A DNA stretch of 64,000 nucleotides from Paraescarpia echinospica (Eukaryota; Annelida; Polychaeta; Sabellida; Siboglinidae). Location of the stretch: contig CM034537.1 of the NCBI GenBank assembly GCA_020002185.1, forward strand, positions 10,492,983 through 10,556,982, given 5' to 3'. The notes below the pieces were generated by a model. That model was not told where the DNA came from. It worked only from the letters and a program-made list of their open reading frames with translations, and searched no databases. Made by a program: the position numbers and the translations under genes. Positions 10,301-19,620 of the stretch are shown here, one piece after another. Every line of letters begins with the position of its first letter. Position 1 is the first letter of the stretch.

Positions 10301-12609
10301 ACGGAGCAGGATGGCTGGAGTTTGATGAAGAAAGAGCACGGGTAAGTTTCATTCAGTCTCAAAAAATCAGGCATCTCTAGTCAAATGTGGCAGTTAATTT
10401 TGTAACTTACAAATAATTTATCTCCAGGAAGTGTTTGCAAGTTTGCCACACAGAATATGTTAAATATATTTTTACAGTATTATGGAGATGTAGTAACAAA
10501 TATCCAAATAGTTATTGACAGTTATGCTGCAGTTTGTATAAAAATCCCTTCTCAATTTACTTGTGAATATGTGAGAAGCCTTATGCTATTGTTACATAGT
10601 AAACAGAGCCAGACTACTTTTGCCCTTTTCTCGACACATTTTAATTAGACCGAGTCAAAGTAATATGAGAGTTTCTCTAATGGTTTCTCCCAAACTAAAT
10701 AACAAATGAAACGTATAAAGTGCACTCTAGAACTTACCTTTTTATTGATACTTGTTGTTATTTTGTTAGTTTGATAAAAAATCTTGTGTCTCAGGTCGAG
10801 GACCAGATTCTTCGGGAGCAGATCGAACAATACAACCGACACTTACATGGCATCGATGACCAGCAGCGCCATCTACAGGAGGAACGTGAACAACGAGCGG
10901 AAGTCGAGGCAGAGGTAGCTGAAGCTTTGTTACACTTCTCTGGTAACATGCACAACAACAACAACTACCACAAGTGATGATGTCATCAGTACATGTGCAC
11001 TTGTACCCAGTCCTCCCGCATGGGATGTTGTTGTGGCCCTCGATCAAGCACCGTTGTCATGGCAATGGCATCCATGTTGTCGCCAGGGGGGTCTTTCCAG
11101 AAATACTGCATCTCTTTGTATTTTGGTGTGGTAACTGACAAATTTGGTGGAAATGTTGGAGAAAACTTGTTGTGGGCAAGTCCGCCAAATCTTGGGCAAA
11201 AACACCTGGAAATGTATGAAGAACAGGAAAAAGCAGACGTCAACTGCAAATATGTGAACTAGTTTCAGCTGTTTTAAACAGTTTTAGTAATAACACAGAC
11301 AAGTAATGTGTGAATTTTTTTTACAAAATCAGTATTTTCGGCATATTACCTGACAATCAAGCACAATAAGTGCGAGACATGGGTTTGCTGGAAGCAGAGC
11401 TTTCTTGTGTATGTGCATGGCTTGTTCTTGGTTCTTGATTCCCAGTTCAGTTTTCCTTTGGTTTCCAGACTTGCATGGTCTTGTATTCTCTCATTGGTTC
11501 AATGTTTTTGTCTGCATGACTACAACACAACAGCTGCATATGAACTACACTGAAAATCATCACATGTTATGAATATTACTGAAGGTAAAATGTTTTAGGA
11601 TAAACTTAAACTAAATTATTTTTAAATGTTGCTTTAGTGAACAGACGGCACACATAAAGTGCCAACATACAAACCATGTAGAGAACATCTGAATTGATTA
11701 TATGGTTAAATGGCTAGGAATAGTCACAAACCTGATTATTCCGTCCTGGGATGGAATGATTTTCGGTGTACGGGAGTTTGGCAGTGTTTTACCTCTTAGA
11801 AACATCACGTTTCTTGAGAGGAAAACAAAGTCAAAAAAGTTTTACTCCATGTTTTGTGTGATTGTCGTTGATATTACTCCGTGAAATGTTGTCTTGATGT
11901 CTACAATATGCATTGTCTGTCTGTTTGTGGTGTCAGTTTGACTGTTATTTGTATGAAAACTGTATGCACTATGTGTGGTTGGCTGAGAACTTGTTATCAT
12001 ATTATACACTTAGGAATAGTTAATTACCACTACTTCTGTATCTGGGCAAGATCTATTCAAACCTAATATGGCCTGAGCATTTTATGAAAGACACAAAAAT
12101 ACCAGTTAAGTAGACATTAATTCTCCTGTATGCCAATATTTCTGTTCCCTTCGTTTGTGTGAAATAGCTTGTAATCTTGAATATGTCGCTGCAAACATCA
12201 TTTTAGTTCAATTCCTTTGTCAACCTGAAACTTATAAAATCAAAATTTACCAATTTCATGCAGAAATAGTTGATTTCTGCCTACAATCTTTGGTTACAAT
12301 AATTCATGAACTCACATAAAGCTATATAAAATAGGAAGTTTCATCATATTGCAGTCTATAACAAAATTATTTATACCACTGAAAATGATATTCTGATCTG
12401 ATGGAATGTAAATTTTGACATTGTTTTACCACCCAACTTATTAAATGACATTTCTGGATAGATAACTGCAAATTTACTGGGAGATAAAACACAATAAAAA
12501 ATATTTAAGTGGTTAAATGTGTAAACAATAAAATTAAACATTCTATTCAATCACATTTCAGGTGTCGACCACCTTAGCAGAAACAGCCAAAAGAGAGAGT
12601 GGGCCATGA
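4262..12609 (+). CDS. CBFB: Core-binding factor beta subunit (CBF-beta), partial gene
   Basis: CBF-beta binds the Runt domain of RUNX transcription factors in the nucleus and raises their DNA affinity and stability. The gene is assembled from exons 4262-4381, 10225-10341 and 10795-10977 (139 codons plus stop), or with a shorter exon 5 (to 10914) joined to 12562-12609. All joins are phase 0 with GT-AG borders. Recognisable strings are SGINFQL, QEYVNFQREQGK, IMNGVSVIWRGWIDLQRLDG and EFDEERAR; human CBFB has GTNLSLQ, REYVDLEREAGK, ILNGVCVIWKGWIDLQRLDG and EFDEERAQ. Exon 4 is 117 bp, the size of human exon 4 (residues 95-133). The N-terminal 55 residues or so are not in view. Outstanding oddity: a 12-copy tandem array of the exon 4 acceptor. 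Confidence 0.93.
4382..9850. other. CBFB intron 3, unique part
   Basis: About 5.5 kb of AT-rich intron before the 33-bp array. It holds one unexplained 164-codon minus-strand ORF at 6263-6757, which is listed separately. I see no other gene, RNA gene or clear element. Confidence 0.6.
6263..6757 (-). CDS. Unrecognised 164-residue ORF inside CBFB intron
   Basis: This is the longest non-repetitive open frame in the window. It begins MLVHKRKDKVDHRL and ends LLQDFRYASGQ. It lies antisense to CBFB in AT-rich DNA, and the stretch around 6360-6650 is visibly more GC-rich than its flanks. The protein has many Cys and Ser residues, no obvious signal peptide or membrane segment, and no family motif that I recognise. 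A 99-codon ORF overlaps it on the plus strand, so the openness may be compositional. It could be a chance ORF, an intronless nested gene, or a relic of a mobile element; nothing in the sequence decides this. Confidence 0.2.
   Translation of the reverse strand: MLVHKRKDKVDHRLSLIMINSCDDFNLLTSKVRGLFATLCCENDSRAIWIIAMHYATLRRETATSKISQNCSFSANSECFPKQLNISRVPLAACRVAQMVFCTQEEMSVFNCFQTSIVTIAGGDKTVVYNLFRHNINFYDGKLLADTLTQFSNLLQDFRYASGQ
9855..10250 (+). repeat. 33-bp x 12 perfect tandem array of the CBFB exon 4 splice acceptor
   Basis: The unit is gttttag followed by gtgcatctcaagtcacag and ttcatcat. Twelve copies, apparently identical, run from AG 9860-9861 to AG 10223-10224 at exact 33-base spacing. The last copy is the functional exon 4 border: after its tag the frame reads V-H-L-K-S-Q-F-I-M-N-G-V, matching human V-Y-L-K-A-P-M-I-L-N-G-V. 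Each earlier copy is therefore a duplicate of the 3' splice site plus the exon's first 27 bases. In the CBFB frame, every upstream copy ends at the TAG of the next copy's acceptor. Confidence 0.95.
10225..10341 (+). CDS. CBFB: CBFB exon 4
   Basis: The exon has 117 bp and 39 codons, from VHLKSQFIMNGV to EFDEERAR, followed by donor gtaagt at 10342. The start is set by phase (exon 3 ends on a complete Lys codon) and by homology: EQGK followed by VHLK corresponds to human EAGK followed by VYLK. The Asn of MNG corresponds to human N104, which is important for RUNX binding. The first 27 bases also form the 3' part of the 33-bp repeat unit, so the true border is the last of 12 identical acceptors. 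Confidence 0.93.
10795..10977 (+). CDS. CBFB: CBFB exon 5, read-through terminal form
   Basis: The acceptor is gtgtctcag (AG 10793-10794), phase 0. The exon encodes VEDQILREQIEQYNRHL and then a highly charged helix rich in Glu, Gln and Arg. It ends with NMHNNNNYHK and TGA at 10975-10977. This corresponds to the C-terminal helical tail of CBF-beta after human residue 133, which is poorly conserved in sequence. A possible internal donor, GAG then gtagct at 10915, would shorten it to 120 bp and allow splicing to 12562. Confidence 0.85.
   Translation, partial: VEDQILREQIEQYNRHLHGIDDQQRHLQEEREQRAEVEAEVAEALLHFSGNMHNNNNYHK
10978..12561. other. CBFB 3' UTR or last intron
   Basis: About 1.6 kb without any recognised coding segment. 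It is either 3' UTR of the read-through CBFB transcript or the intron before the candidate last exon. I could not place a poly(A) site with confidence. Confidence 0.5.
12562..12609 (+). CDS. CBFB: Candidate alternative CBFB last exon
   Basis: A good acceptor (caatcacatttcag, AG 12560-12561) is followed in phase 0 by 15 codons, VSTTLAETAKRESGP, and TGA. Joined to the internal donor at 10914 it would give EVEAE then VSTTLAETAKRESGP. The human tail encoded after exon 5 is VRVSQLLAVTGKKTTRP in one isoform, and the LA-x-T-x-K spacing and final Pro agree. Human CBFB also has two C-terminal isoforms made by alternative splicing at this point. The match is short and the donor gtagct is weak, so this is an inference. 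Confidence 0.45.
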   Translation: MSTTLAETAKRESGP

Positions 12610-12890
12610 TGCCGCCTCTCATAGCTACAATACTGAACCTCTGCCAATCTTCATTGACAGTCTAAACTGAAAACAACAAACCCAAACCAAAGAGACCACT
12701 TCTTGTCTGGTATAGTTTTATGACATTAGTCCCCCTGGCAGGTCCCAGGGTGTTATTTTTATTTATTTATCAGTGGCAAAGCTATTGACATTGTTACCTA
12801 GGCAATTGTGAATTTGGTATTTTATCAAAGATATGTACTGGTTATGGAATATTGTCGGTGTAGAATTTATATTATATAGTGCACCCAGGT

Positions 12891-13250
12891 ATAAATTGTA
12901 TACACCACTGTAGTGTACATAAGTGTACACAAGTGTACAGTGGATACACAAGTACACATTGCATAGACAAACTTGTATACACAAATATACACTTACACAT
13001 TGCATATGCAAGTGTACATTGTATAGACAAGTATATAATGTGTACACAAGTATGTATTGTGTACACAAGTATCAGTTGCATACACAAGTATATGTGGTAT
13101 ACATACATACAGTATGCCGTATATATACTCGTACATATTGTATGTTCAAATATATATGTATACACAAGTATACATGGTGTACACAAGTATACATTTTATA
13201 CACAAGTGTGCATTGAATACACAAGTATGCATTCTATGTGTACTTTAGTA
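12891..13250. repeat. 19-bp imperfect tandem array
   Basis: Units like gtatacacaagtatacatt repeat about 18 times with substitutions. The array is AT-rich and full of alternating purine-pyrimidine TATACA steps. Long Cys/Tyr/His-rich translations on both strands here are artefacts of the repeat. No exon is seen at its edges. Confidence 0.85.
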
Positions 13251-13265
13251 TGGCATACAGTAAAG

Positions 13266-15080
13266 TAACCAGGATTGTTATGAATAAATCTTCAACCATG
13301 CAGCTCGGGCCTTAAACCAGTGAATACGCACATTTGTTCAAAGAATGTACATTGTGTGTGCGTCTTTATTAGGGACATAGATGGGTGAATGCGTTACTGT
13401 ATTAAATGTGATCTCAGGGATTAAGTGAAAATTTTGCTGGTAACTTATTTTGTATTAAAAAAAGACTCTTGAAGGGGTATGTTGTTATTTGATTATAGAT
13501 GTCTTAATAGGATGACAGTATTAGTAGAATTCGTGAAAAAATTTATTTATCTTAATGTCTACACAGTTTTTGACATGGAGTCATTCTGAATGAGTCTTTT
13601 TACAGTTAATGAGGTACTTTGTATAATTACAATGCTGACAGAAATTATGTAGGATCAGTTACAGTGACTTTAAAAAAAAGTATTTGTAACATACTAAGTT
13701 ATTAAAAGTGCAGTATTTTTAATACCAAGTAAACATAGTTTAATTATATAATATGTGCCAAATAAATAACCTTAGTTTTCATGTCTTAATGGCATTTGTG
13801 GATGTATCATTTTGGAAGGAATGGACTCTTTATTGTTGCATTTATGATGACAAATGAGCAAAGAAATTTGTGGGGCATTATATGTATATCATTTCGATCA
13901 ACAGGTTAAGATGTAGCCAGGTCTTAATAGACAAGTTTGTTTACAGGAGAAGTTAATTTTCCTCATAGGTCAATGAGTGAGAAATTGCGTTGCAATTTTT
14001 TATGTGACCTGTCTGTCTTGTGATCACCCCACGTTGCGACATTACCACCTACCCCACGTTGCTTCCACGAAATCAAGACACGCATCCACCATCCTCCGCA
14101 CCGAGAAAATAGCAATTCGCCCCACAAATGTCACTTTCTTTGTAGTTTTTTATTTGTGATGTGGCATGCTAGCCACATAAACGGGTGAATAAACTTAATC
14201 ACCCCGCCGGCTGAGATCCGTGCAGTTCAGCACAGAGTCTGATGTAAAGTGTAGCTGACCACAACCAAGTCTGCAGTTTATCGCTTCTTGGAAACACTGG
14301 AGATAATTGAGTCAGAGAACTGTGGAGGCAATTAGAGTCTTCATTGCTGAGGGGGGACAGCTGGCAGAGGGTCCATAGATTCTGGGTGTACTTTGTGACT
14401 TTGCAATTAATAATATTTGTGACACCTTACCAGATAATCATGATTAGATAGTCCTACTAATTTGGGCACTAGACTGTAAGTACCAGGAGTAGTATAATTA
14501 CATGCAAGTTGGTTTGCATGTTTGAAACTGACAGTTGGTCATGTGGATAAAATGATATATTTTAATAATGTTAAGTAACAAATGTGTGACCTATCATGTA
14601 GCTACATAAGTTGTTATACAATAGTCATGGAAATGAGTTCTGCACAAATCCAAAGACAATTATTTTATGTAATTTTATATAAGGTAGATGTGTTATGTTA
14701 GGCAAATACTTAATCGCTGCTGCTGAATTACTGCTGTCTGATAATAAATATTACTCAATGTAAACAGTCACCACTTTATGCTACACTATTGATAAGAACA
14801 GTGTGCATATTTATTTATTTTATAATGAATAATGTAGGATTGTATAAATGAGAGCTCTTATTTGGAAGGTGCGTACAAGGCAATTCATTCCAGAAAGAAC
14901 AACGTAAAGAGAGAACCTGATGTAGCTTAGTATGTTTTAGGCATTTGTTAAGGTCATTTAGGCAAAACGTGAGTGTTTTTTTGCAAGAGGTTGTTTGTCT
15001 ACGTAGGTGCAGTATTCAATGTCTGATGTAGTAGGATAGTTTTTTCCAATGGGCATTCTTTCCATACAAGTGCCACCCCT
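13266..15080. other. Intergenic or intronic DNA with no recognised feature
   Basis: AT-rich unique sequence between the 19-bp array and the (CT)n tract. I see no conserved coding segment, RNA gene or element ends. Confidence 0.5.
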
Positions 15081-15130
<50 letters not shown>

Positions 15131-15138
15131 TCTCTCTC
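15081..15138. repeat. (CT)n microsatellite at an assembly gap
   Basis: A nearly pure CT tract that runs straight into the run of N. The true length is unknown because the assembly breaks inside or next to it. Confidence 0.95.
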
Positions 15139-16138
15139 NNNNNNNNNNNNNNNNNNNNNNNNNNNNNNNNNNNNNNNNNNNNNNNNNNNNNNNNNNNNNN
15201 NNNNNNNNNNNNNNNNNNNNNNNNNNNNNNNNNNNNNNNNNNNNNNNNNNNNNNNNNNNNNNNNNNNNNNNNNNNNNNNNNNNNNNNNNNNNNNNNNNNN
15301 NNNNNNNNNNNNNNNNNNNNNNNNNNNNNNNNNNNNNNNNNNNNNNNNNNNNNNNNNNNNNNNNNNNNNNNNNNNNNNNNNNNNNNNNNNNNNNNNNNNN
15401 NNNNNNNNNNNNNNNNNNNNNNNNNNNNNNNNNNNNNNNNNNNNNNNNNNNNNNNNNNNNNNNNNNNNNNNNNNNNNNNNNNNNNNNNNNNNNNNNNNNN
15501 NNNNNNNNNNNNNNNNNNNNNNNNNNNNNNNNNNNNNNNNNNNNNNNNNNNNNNNNNNNNNNNNNNNNNNNNNNNNNNNNNNNNNNNNNNNNNNNNNNNN
15601 NNNNNNNNNNNNNNNNNNNNNNNNNNNNNNNNNNNNNNNNNNNNNNNNNNNNNNNNNNNNNNNNNNNNNNNNNNNNNNNNNNNNNNNNNNNNNNNNNNNN
15701 NNNNNNNNNNNNNNNNNNNNNNNNNNNNNNNNNNNNNNNNNNNNNNNNNNNNNNNNNNNNNNNNNNNNNNNNNNNNNNNNNNNNNNNNNNNNNNNNNNNN
15801 NNNNNNNNNNNNNNNNNNNNNNNNNNNNNNNNNNNNNNNNNNNNNNNNNNNNNNNNNNNNNNNNNNNNNNNNNNNNNNNNNNNNNNNNNNNNNNNNNNNN
15901 NNNNNNNNNNNNNNNNNNNNNNNNNNNNNNNNNNNNNNNNNNNNNNNNNNNNNNNNNNNNNNNNNNNNNNNNNNNNNNNNNNNNNNNNNNNNNNNNNNNN
16001 NNNNNNNNNNNNNNNNNNNNNNNNNNNNNNNNNNNNNNNNNNNNNNNNNNNNNNNNNNNNNNNNNNNNNNNNNNNNNNNNNNNNNNNNNNNNNNNNNNNN
16101 NNNNNNNNNNNNNNNNNNNNNNNNNNNNNNNNNNNNNN
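15139..16138. other. Assembly gap of 1,000 N
   Basis: Exactly 1,000 undetermined bases lie between a (CT)n tract and a 39-bp tandem array. The round number suggests a fixed placeholder rather than a measured distance. Open frames reported across it mean nothing. Confidence 0.99.
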
Positions 16139-16635
16139 CATGACTGAGATGGGAGGACTGTAGAGAAGAGTAAGACCATGACTGAGATGGGAGGACTGTA
16201 GGAGAAGAGTAAGACCATGACTGAGATGGGAGGACTGTAGGAGAAGAGTAAGACCATGACTGAGATGGGAGGACTGTAGGAGAAGAGTAAGACCATGACT
16301 GAGATGGGAGGACTGTAGGAGAAGAGTAAGACTACGACTGAGATGGGAGGACTGTAGGAGAAGAGTAAGACCACGACTGAGATGGGAGGACTGTAGGAGA
16401 AGAGTAAGACCATGACTGAGATGGGAGGACTGTAGGAGAAGAGTAAGACCATGACTGAGATGGGAGGACTGTAGGAGAAGAGTAAGACCACGACTGAGGT
16501 GGGAGGACTGTAGGAGAAGAGTAAGACCACGACTGAGATGGGAGGATTGTAGGAGAAGAGTAAGATCACGACTGAGATGGGAGGACTGTAGGAGAAGAGT
16601 AAGACCATGACTGAGATGGGAGGACTGTAGGAGAT
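16139..16635. repeat. 39-bp tandem array, about 13 copies, cut by the gap
   Basis: The unit contains ggactgtaggagaagagtaa and catgactgagatgggag. Thirteen-residue periodic translations on the minus strand reflect the 39-base period. Copies differ by a few C/T and A/G changes, and the first copy after the gap lacks one base. The left end is lost in the gap. The right end passes into a 53-codon open frame (16631-16792) directly after a tag. Confidence 0.93.
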
Positions 16636-16792
16636 TTGGCGGAATTGGAAGGGGGTGGAGAAGATCCACAAGAGTGAAGGGTGTGGAGACAGCATTATGG
16701 GATCAGTGATAGAAGAGGAGGAAACAGGAATCAAGGACCAGTATCGAGGCCGACCTCACCCAGACTACAGAAAGAAAGAGAAGAATAGCTAG
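16631..16792 (+). other. Open frame after the 39-bp array, unassigned
   Basis: From GAG at 16631 to TAG at 16790-16792 the plus frame is open for 53 codons and ends GRPHPDYRKKEKNS. It is charged and purine-rich, unlike the surrounding AT-rich DNA. It starts just after the tgtag of the last array unit, which could act as an acceptor but has no pyrimidine tract. I recognise no family. It may be a terminal exon of an unknown gene or chance. Confidence 0.15.
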
Positions 16793-19336
16793 TTTCCTGG
16801 CTGTGTGTGTAGTACACCACGATGGTGTATTGGTGTATTTAAAAATGGCAAAATATATTGGCATCTGTAACAGTTAGCATAAAAACCACTGCAGCTAACA
16901 TACAGTTACCTGTGTGGCTGTTGACAGTAACAAAACAGAAACAGTCCTGGTTAACACTGTTCACAGAAGGTTGTGTGAGAACGTTTAGTTCAAGAGTCGT
17001 AACCATGGTATGGTACATTGATGGTTCTCTAAAAGTAGTGACAAATATTAAACACAGAACTATTTGGAAATCGCTGCTTAAAATTTATACAAAGATTATG
17101 TTCCATTGTCATATATGGAAAGTGCACAGATTTTCTAATTTGTTTATGACATAAAATGGTCATGGCATATTCTAATCAGCTGGGCAGAATGGTGGCCTCG
17201 AATATTAATATTCAGATGTCAGAATATGATGTGGCTTAAATTTAATAATTATTTCTGTTTTTTTTTTCATAAACCTGGTTCCTCAAGTGGTTTAGCCTCA
17301 TCACAAATCAGGTTCTTTAATGATCGAATTTATTATGTGTGAACTGTTTAAATAATATCCGCCGTCGGTAAAAAATAAATAAAAAGTATGTACATTTGTT
17401 TAAATGATCAACAAAAATTGCTTTTCGTTGTTATATAGATCTGGTAACTTGCCAAAGCCAGCTAAACTGCCAAGATTTATAATAATAATATAATAATAAA
17501 ACTTTATTTTAATACCGTCAAAGCCGGGGCTGCTCCCTCGTTCACAGGTGTGTACAAACATATCACATTCTAAATACCTTCAAATTAATTGAGGTAAACC
17601 TTTGTAATTGTAGATGATAACAAATATTAATATGCATTATTGAAAGTTTAAAAAAAATGCAAAATGTTGACAGGTATAAATTATTAAGGTAAAATATATA
17701 CATGTAAACTAAATTTGTAAAAAAAAGTATTTTTAAATATTTGAAATGGAGAAAAATGCTAATACCATCAATATCACAATAATAATAAATAAGACCGTAT
17801 TTTTAAATACAATGTCAAAGATAAAAAATCCATTAACTGGAGAAAAAATTCAGTTTTCAAAACACTAAAATTGTTGGTTACATGTTTTTGAAAGAGTAAG
17901 GGAAATTGACAACACCCATGCTGAAACATGTATATAATTATTGTATCATGCATTTATATGAAGATTCCATTTTTTTAGAATCACATGATTTTATTCTGGG
18001 TCTAAAATTAAATAAGTTTTTAGTTTGGTGGTTTTACAAAAAGTACATATATATTACACAAGTTTGCACAAATGAGCACGCACGTCGTAGTGTATACGAG
18101 GTAGGTTTACTTTTTCCCAAAATGAATTTGATATTAGACAAACAAAAACCTAATTAAGGAGCTACCTTTGATACAGAACAAATAATTTACTTTAAAATAT
18201 TAACTTTTCTTGTGGATTTGTTTCCACCTCAAAAGTTGTAATTTGTTTCTGCCATCTGCATGTTTATTGCGACACCTTCACAATTGTTTATTACCTACAG
18301 TTGATTTGATCCTTACCCCTTTCTGTGGTATGCATTTCACTGTCATGTTCTTTGACTAGAAGAAACCTGGTTTCTTGCAATGTGACTTTTCACATCATAA
18401 TTAGTACTAATTATCTCTCATGAAACATTTTGCTTTCTTTCCGAATATGTCAACCGATTTACTGGGTAACATTGTCACAATATTGGGAAACAATTCAAAA
18501 CATTTCGTGAGAGGTGCTTAATTACCATATCAAACACTGTTAATTTGTTAATGCTTAGTTTGATTCATTAGGAAAATATTTGTTGGCAAAATGGTGACAT
18601 TCAGTGACACCAGATAAACAAATTTATGTTGAAGCTATTTTATGGGTGGTCACATAAGTCCAGAAAAACATATGGTATTATGTGTGGGTGAGCAGTTGTT
18701 TGGTAATCACCACATGTTGCAGGGGAAATAAATTACTCCAGTGGTGCCACCTGTTGTGTGGAACATATATTACTGCACATTGACATTTATTAGAACTGAA
18801 CAGCATAGTGGATAGTGGTTGACAGTCATGTCATGGCAGATGAATCTAACAGTTATTGGTTGTGGTATAGGAAACCAATTTGGATCGCTCAGAATCTTAA
18901 TTTGCACACCACATATTGGTAAGGGTTTTAGAGATAATGTGTGTTTAAGTTGCCTGTGTGTTGCCATGAATGCTTGGAATCTGTTGTGTGACTTGCCACT
19001 GTCTGCACTGCTCTGTCTTTGTAGCTTGTCAAGTTGAACTGTTCCTCTGGCTTGTCACCGTTGTCACTGGTAAGGAACTCAAACTGTCCTACAGTGCTGT
19101 CCTCACCCCTTGTGCAGTTGTCTCTTCTCACTGTCCCTGTTGCCTTGTATGACCTTGAACTTCTCTTGTTGTCACCAAGACGAATAGTCTTGTTTATTTT
19201 GTGAATGCCATTTATATTGTTTTGTTTTAAATATCTTACATCTATCTTCATTGCCACCCTTCTTCTTCCACCCTTTGAACCCTTAATCCCAGGGTGGGGC
19301 CAAATCACTAGATGTGTTCCGCCCTCTTGACAAGTC
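16793..19336. other. Unassigned AT-rich DNA
   Basis: No recognised coding segment. It includes A/T-rich low-complexity stretches around 17460-17900. Confidence 0.5.
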
Positions 19337-19470
19337 ATCTCCACCTGTCATGATCCTCTGTTATTCTTTCCAACTGTCAAAGTCCTCTGTCATTCTCTCC
19401 ACCTGTCATGATCCTTTGTCATTCTCTCCAACTGTCATGATCCACTGTCATTCTCTCCAACTGTCAAGAT
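19337..19470. repeat. 29-bp imperfect tandem repeat, about 4.7 copies
   Basis: The motif ccaactgtca or ccacctgtca recurs at 19341, 19370, 19399, 19428 and 19457, always 29 bases apart, with tgatcctctgtcattctct between. It abuts the C-terminal end of the LINE relic, so it may have arisen by duplicating the end of that element. Confidence 0.85.
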
Positions 19471-19620
19471 CTTTAAGATCTTTCTTCACAATATCTCTCC
19501 ATCTTAATTGTGGTCTTCTTCTCCCTCTACCACCCTCTTCTGTAGTCCGTGTTCACTTTGTCAATCTCTCCTCACCCATTCTCTGTACAAGTCATGTCCA
19601 TCTTAATCTGCTCCCAACTA
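19440..19620 (-). pseudogene. Decayed LINE ORF2 C-terminus
   Basis: The minus frame reads RLRW, then LVQRMGEERLTK, then GRGRRRPQLRWRDIVKKDLK and DSWRE. The GRxRP-LRW-D-VKKDLK pattern is the usual tail of endonuclease/reverse-transcriptase proteins of non-LTR retrotransposons. In-frame TGA codons break it (for example after RLRWT), so it is dead. Only the C-terminal end is seen. The clade is not certain. Confidence 0.7.

Noticed and set aside
12763..13268. Overlapping Cys/Tyr/His-rich ORFs on both strands
   Set aside because: Artefacts of the 19-bp array.
14999..16734. ORFs of 364-572 codons across the N run
   Set aside because: Most of each frame is undetermined sequence; the rest is microsatellite and the 39-bp array.
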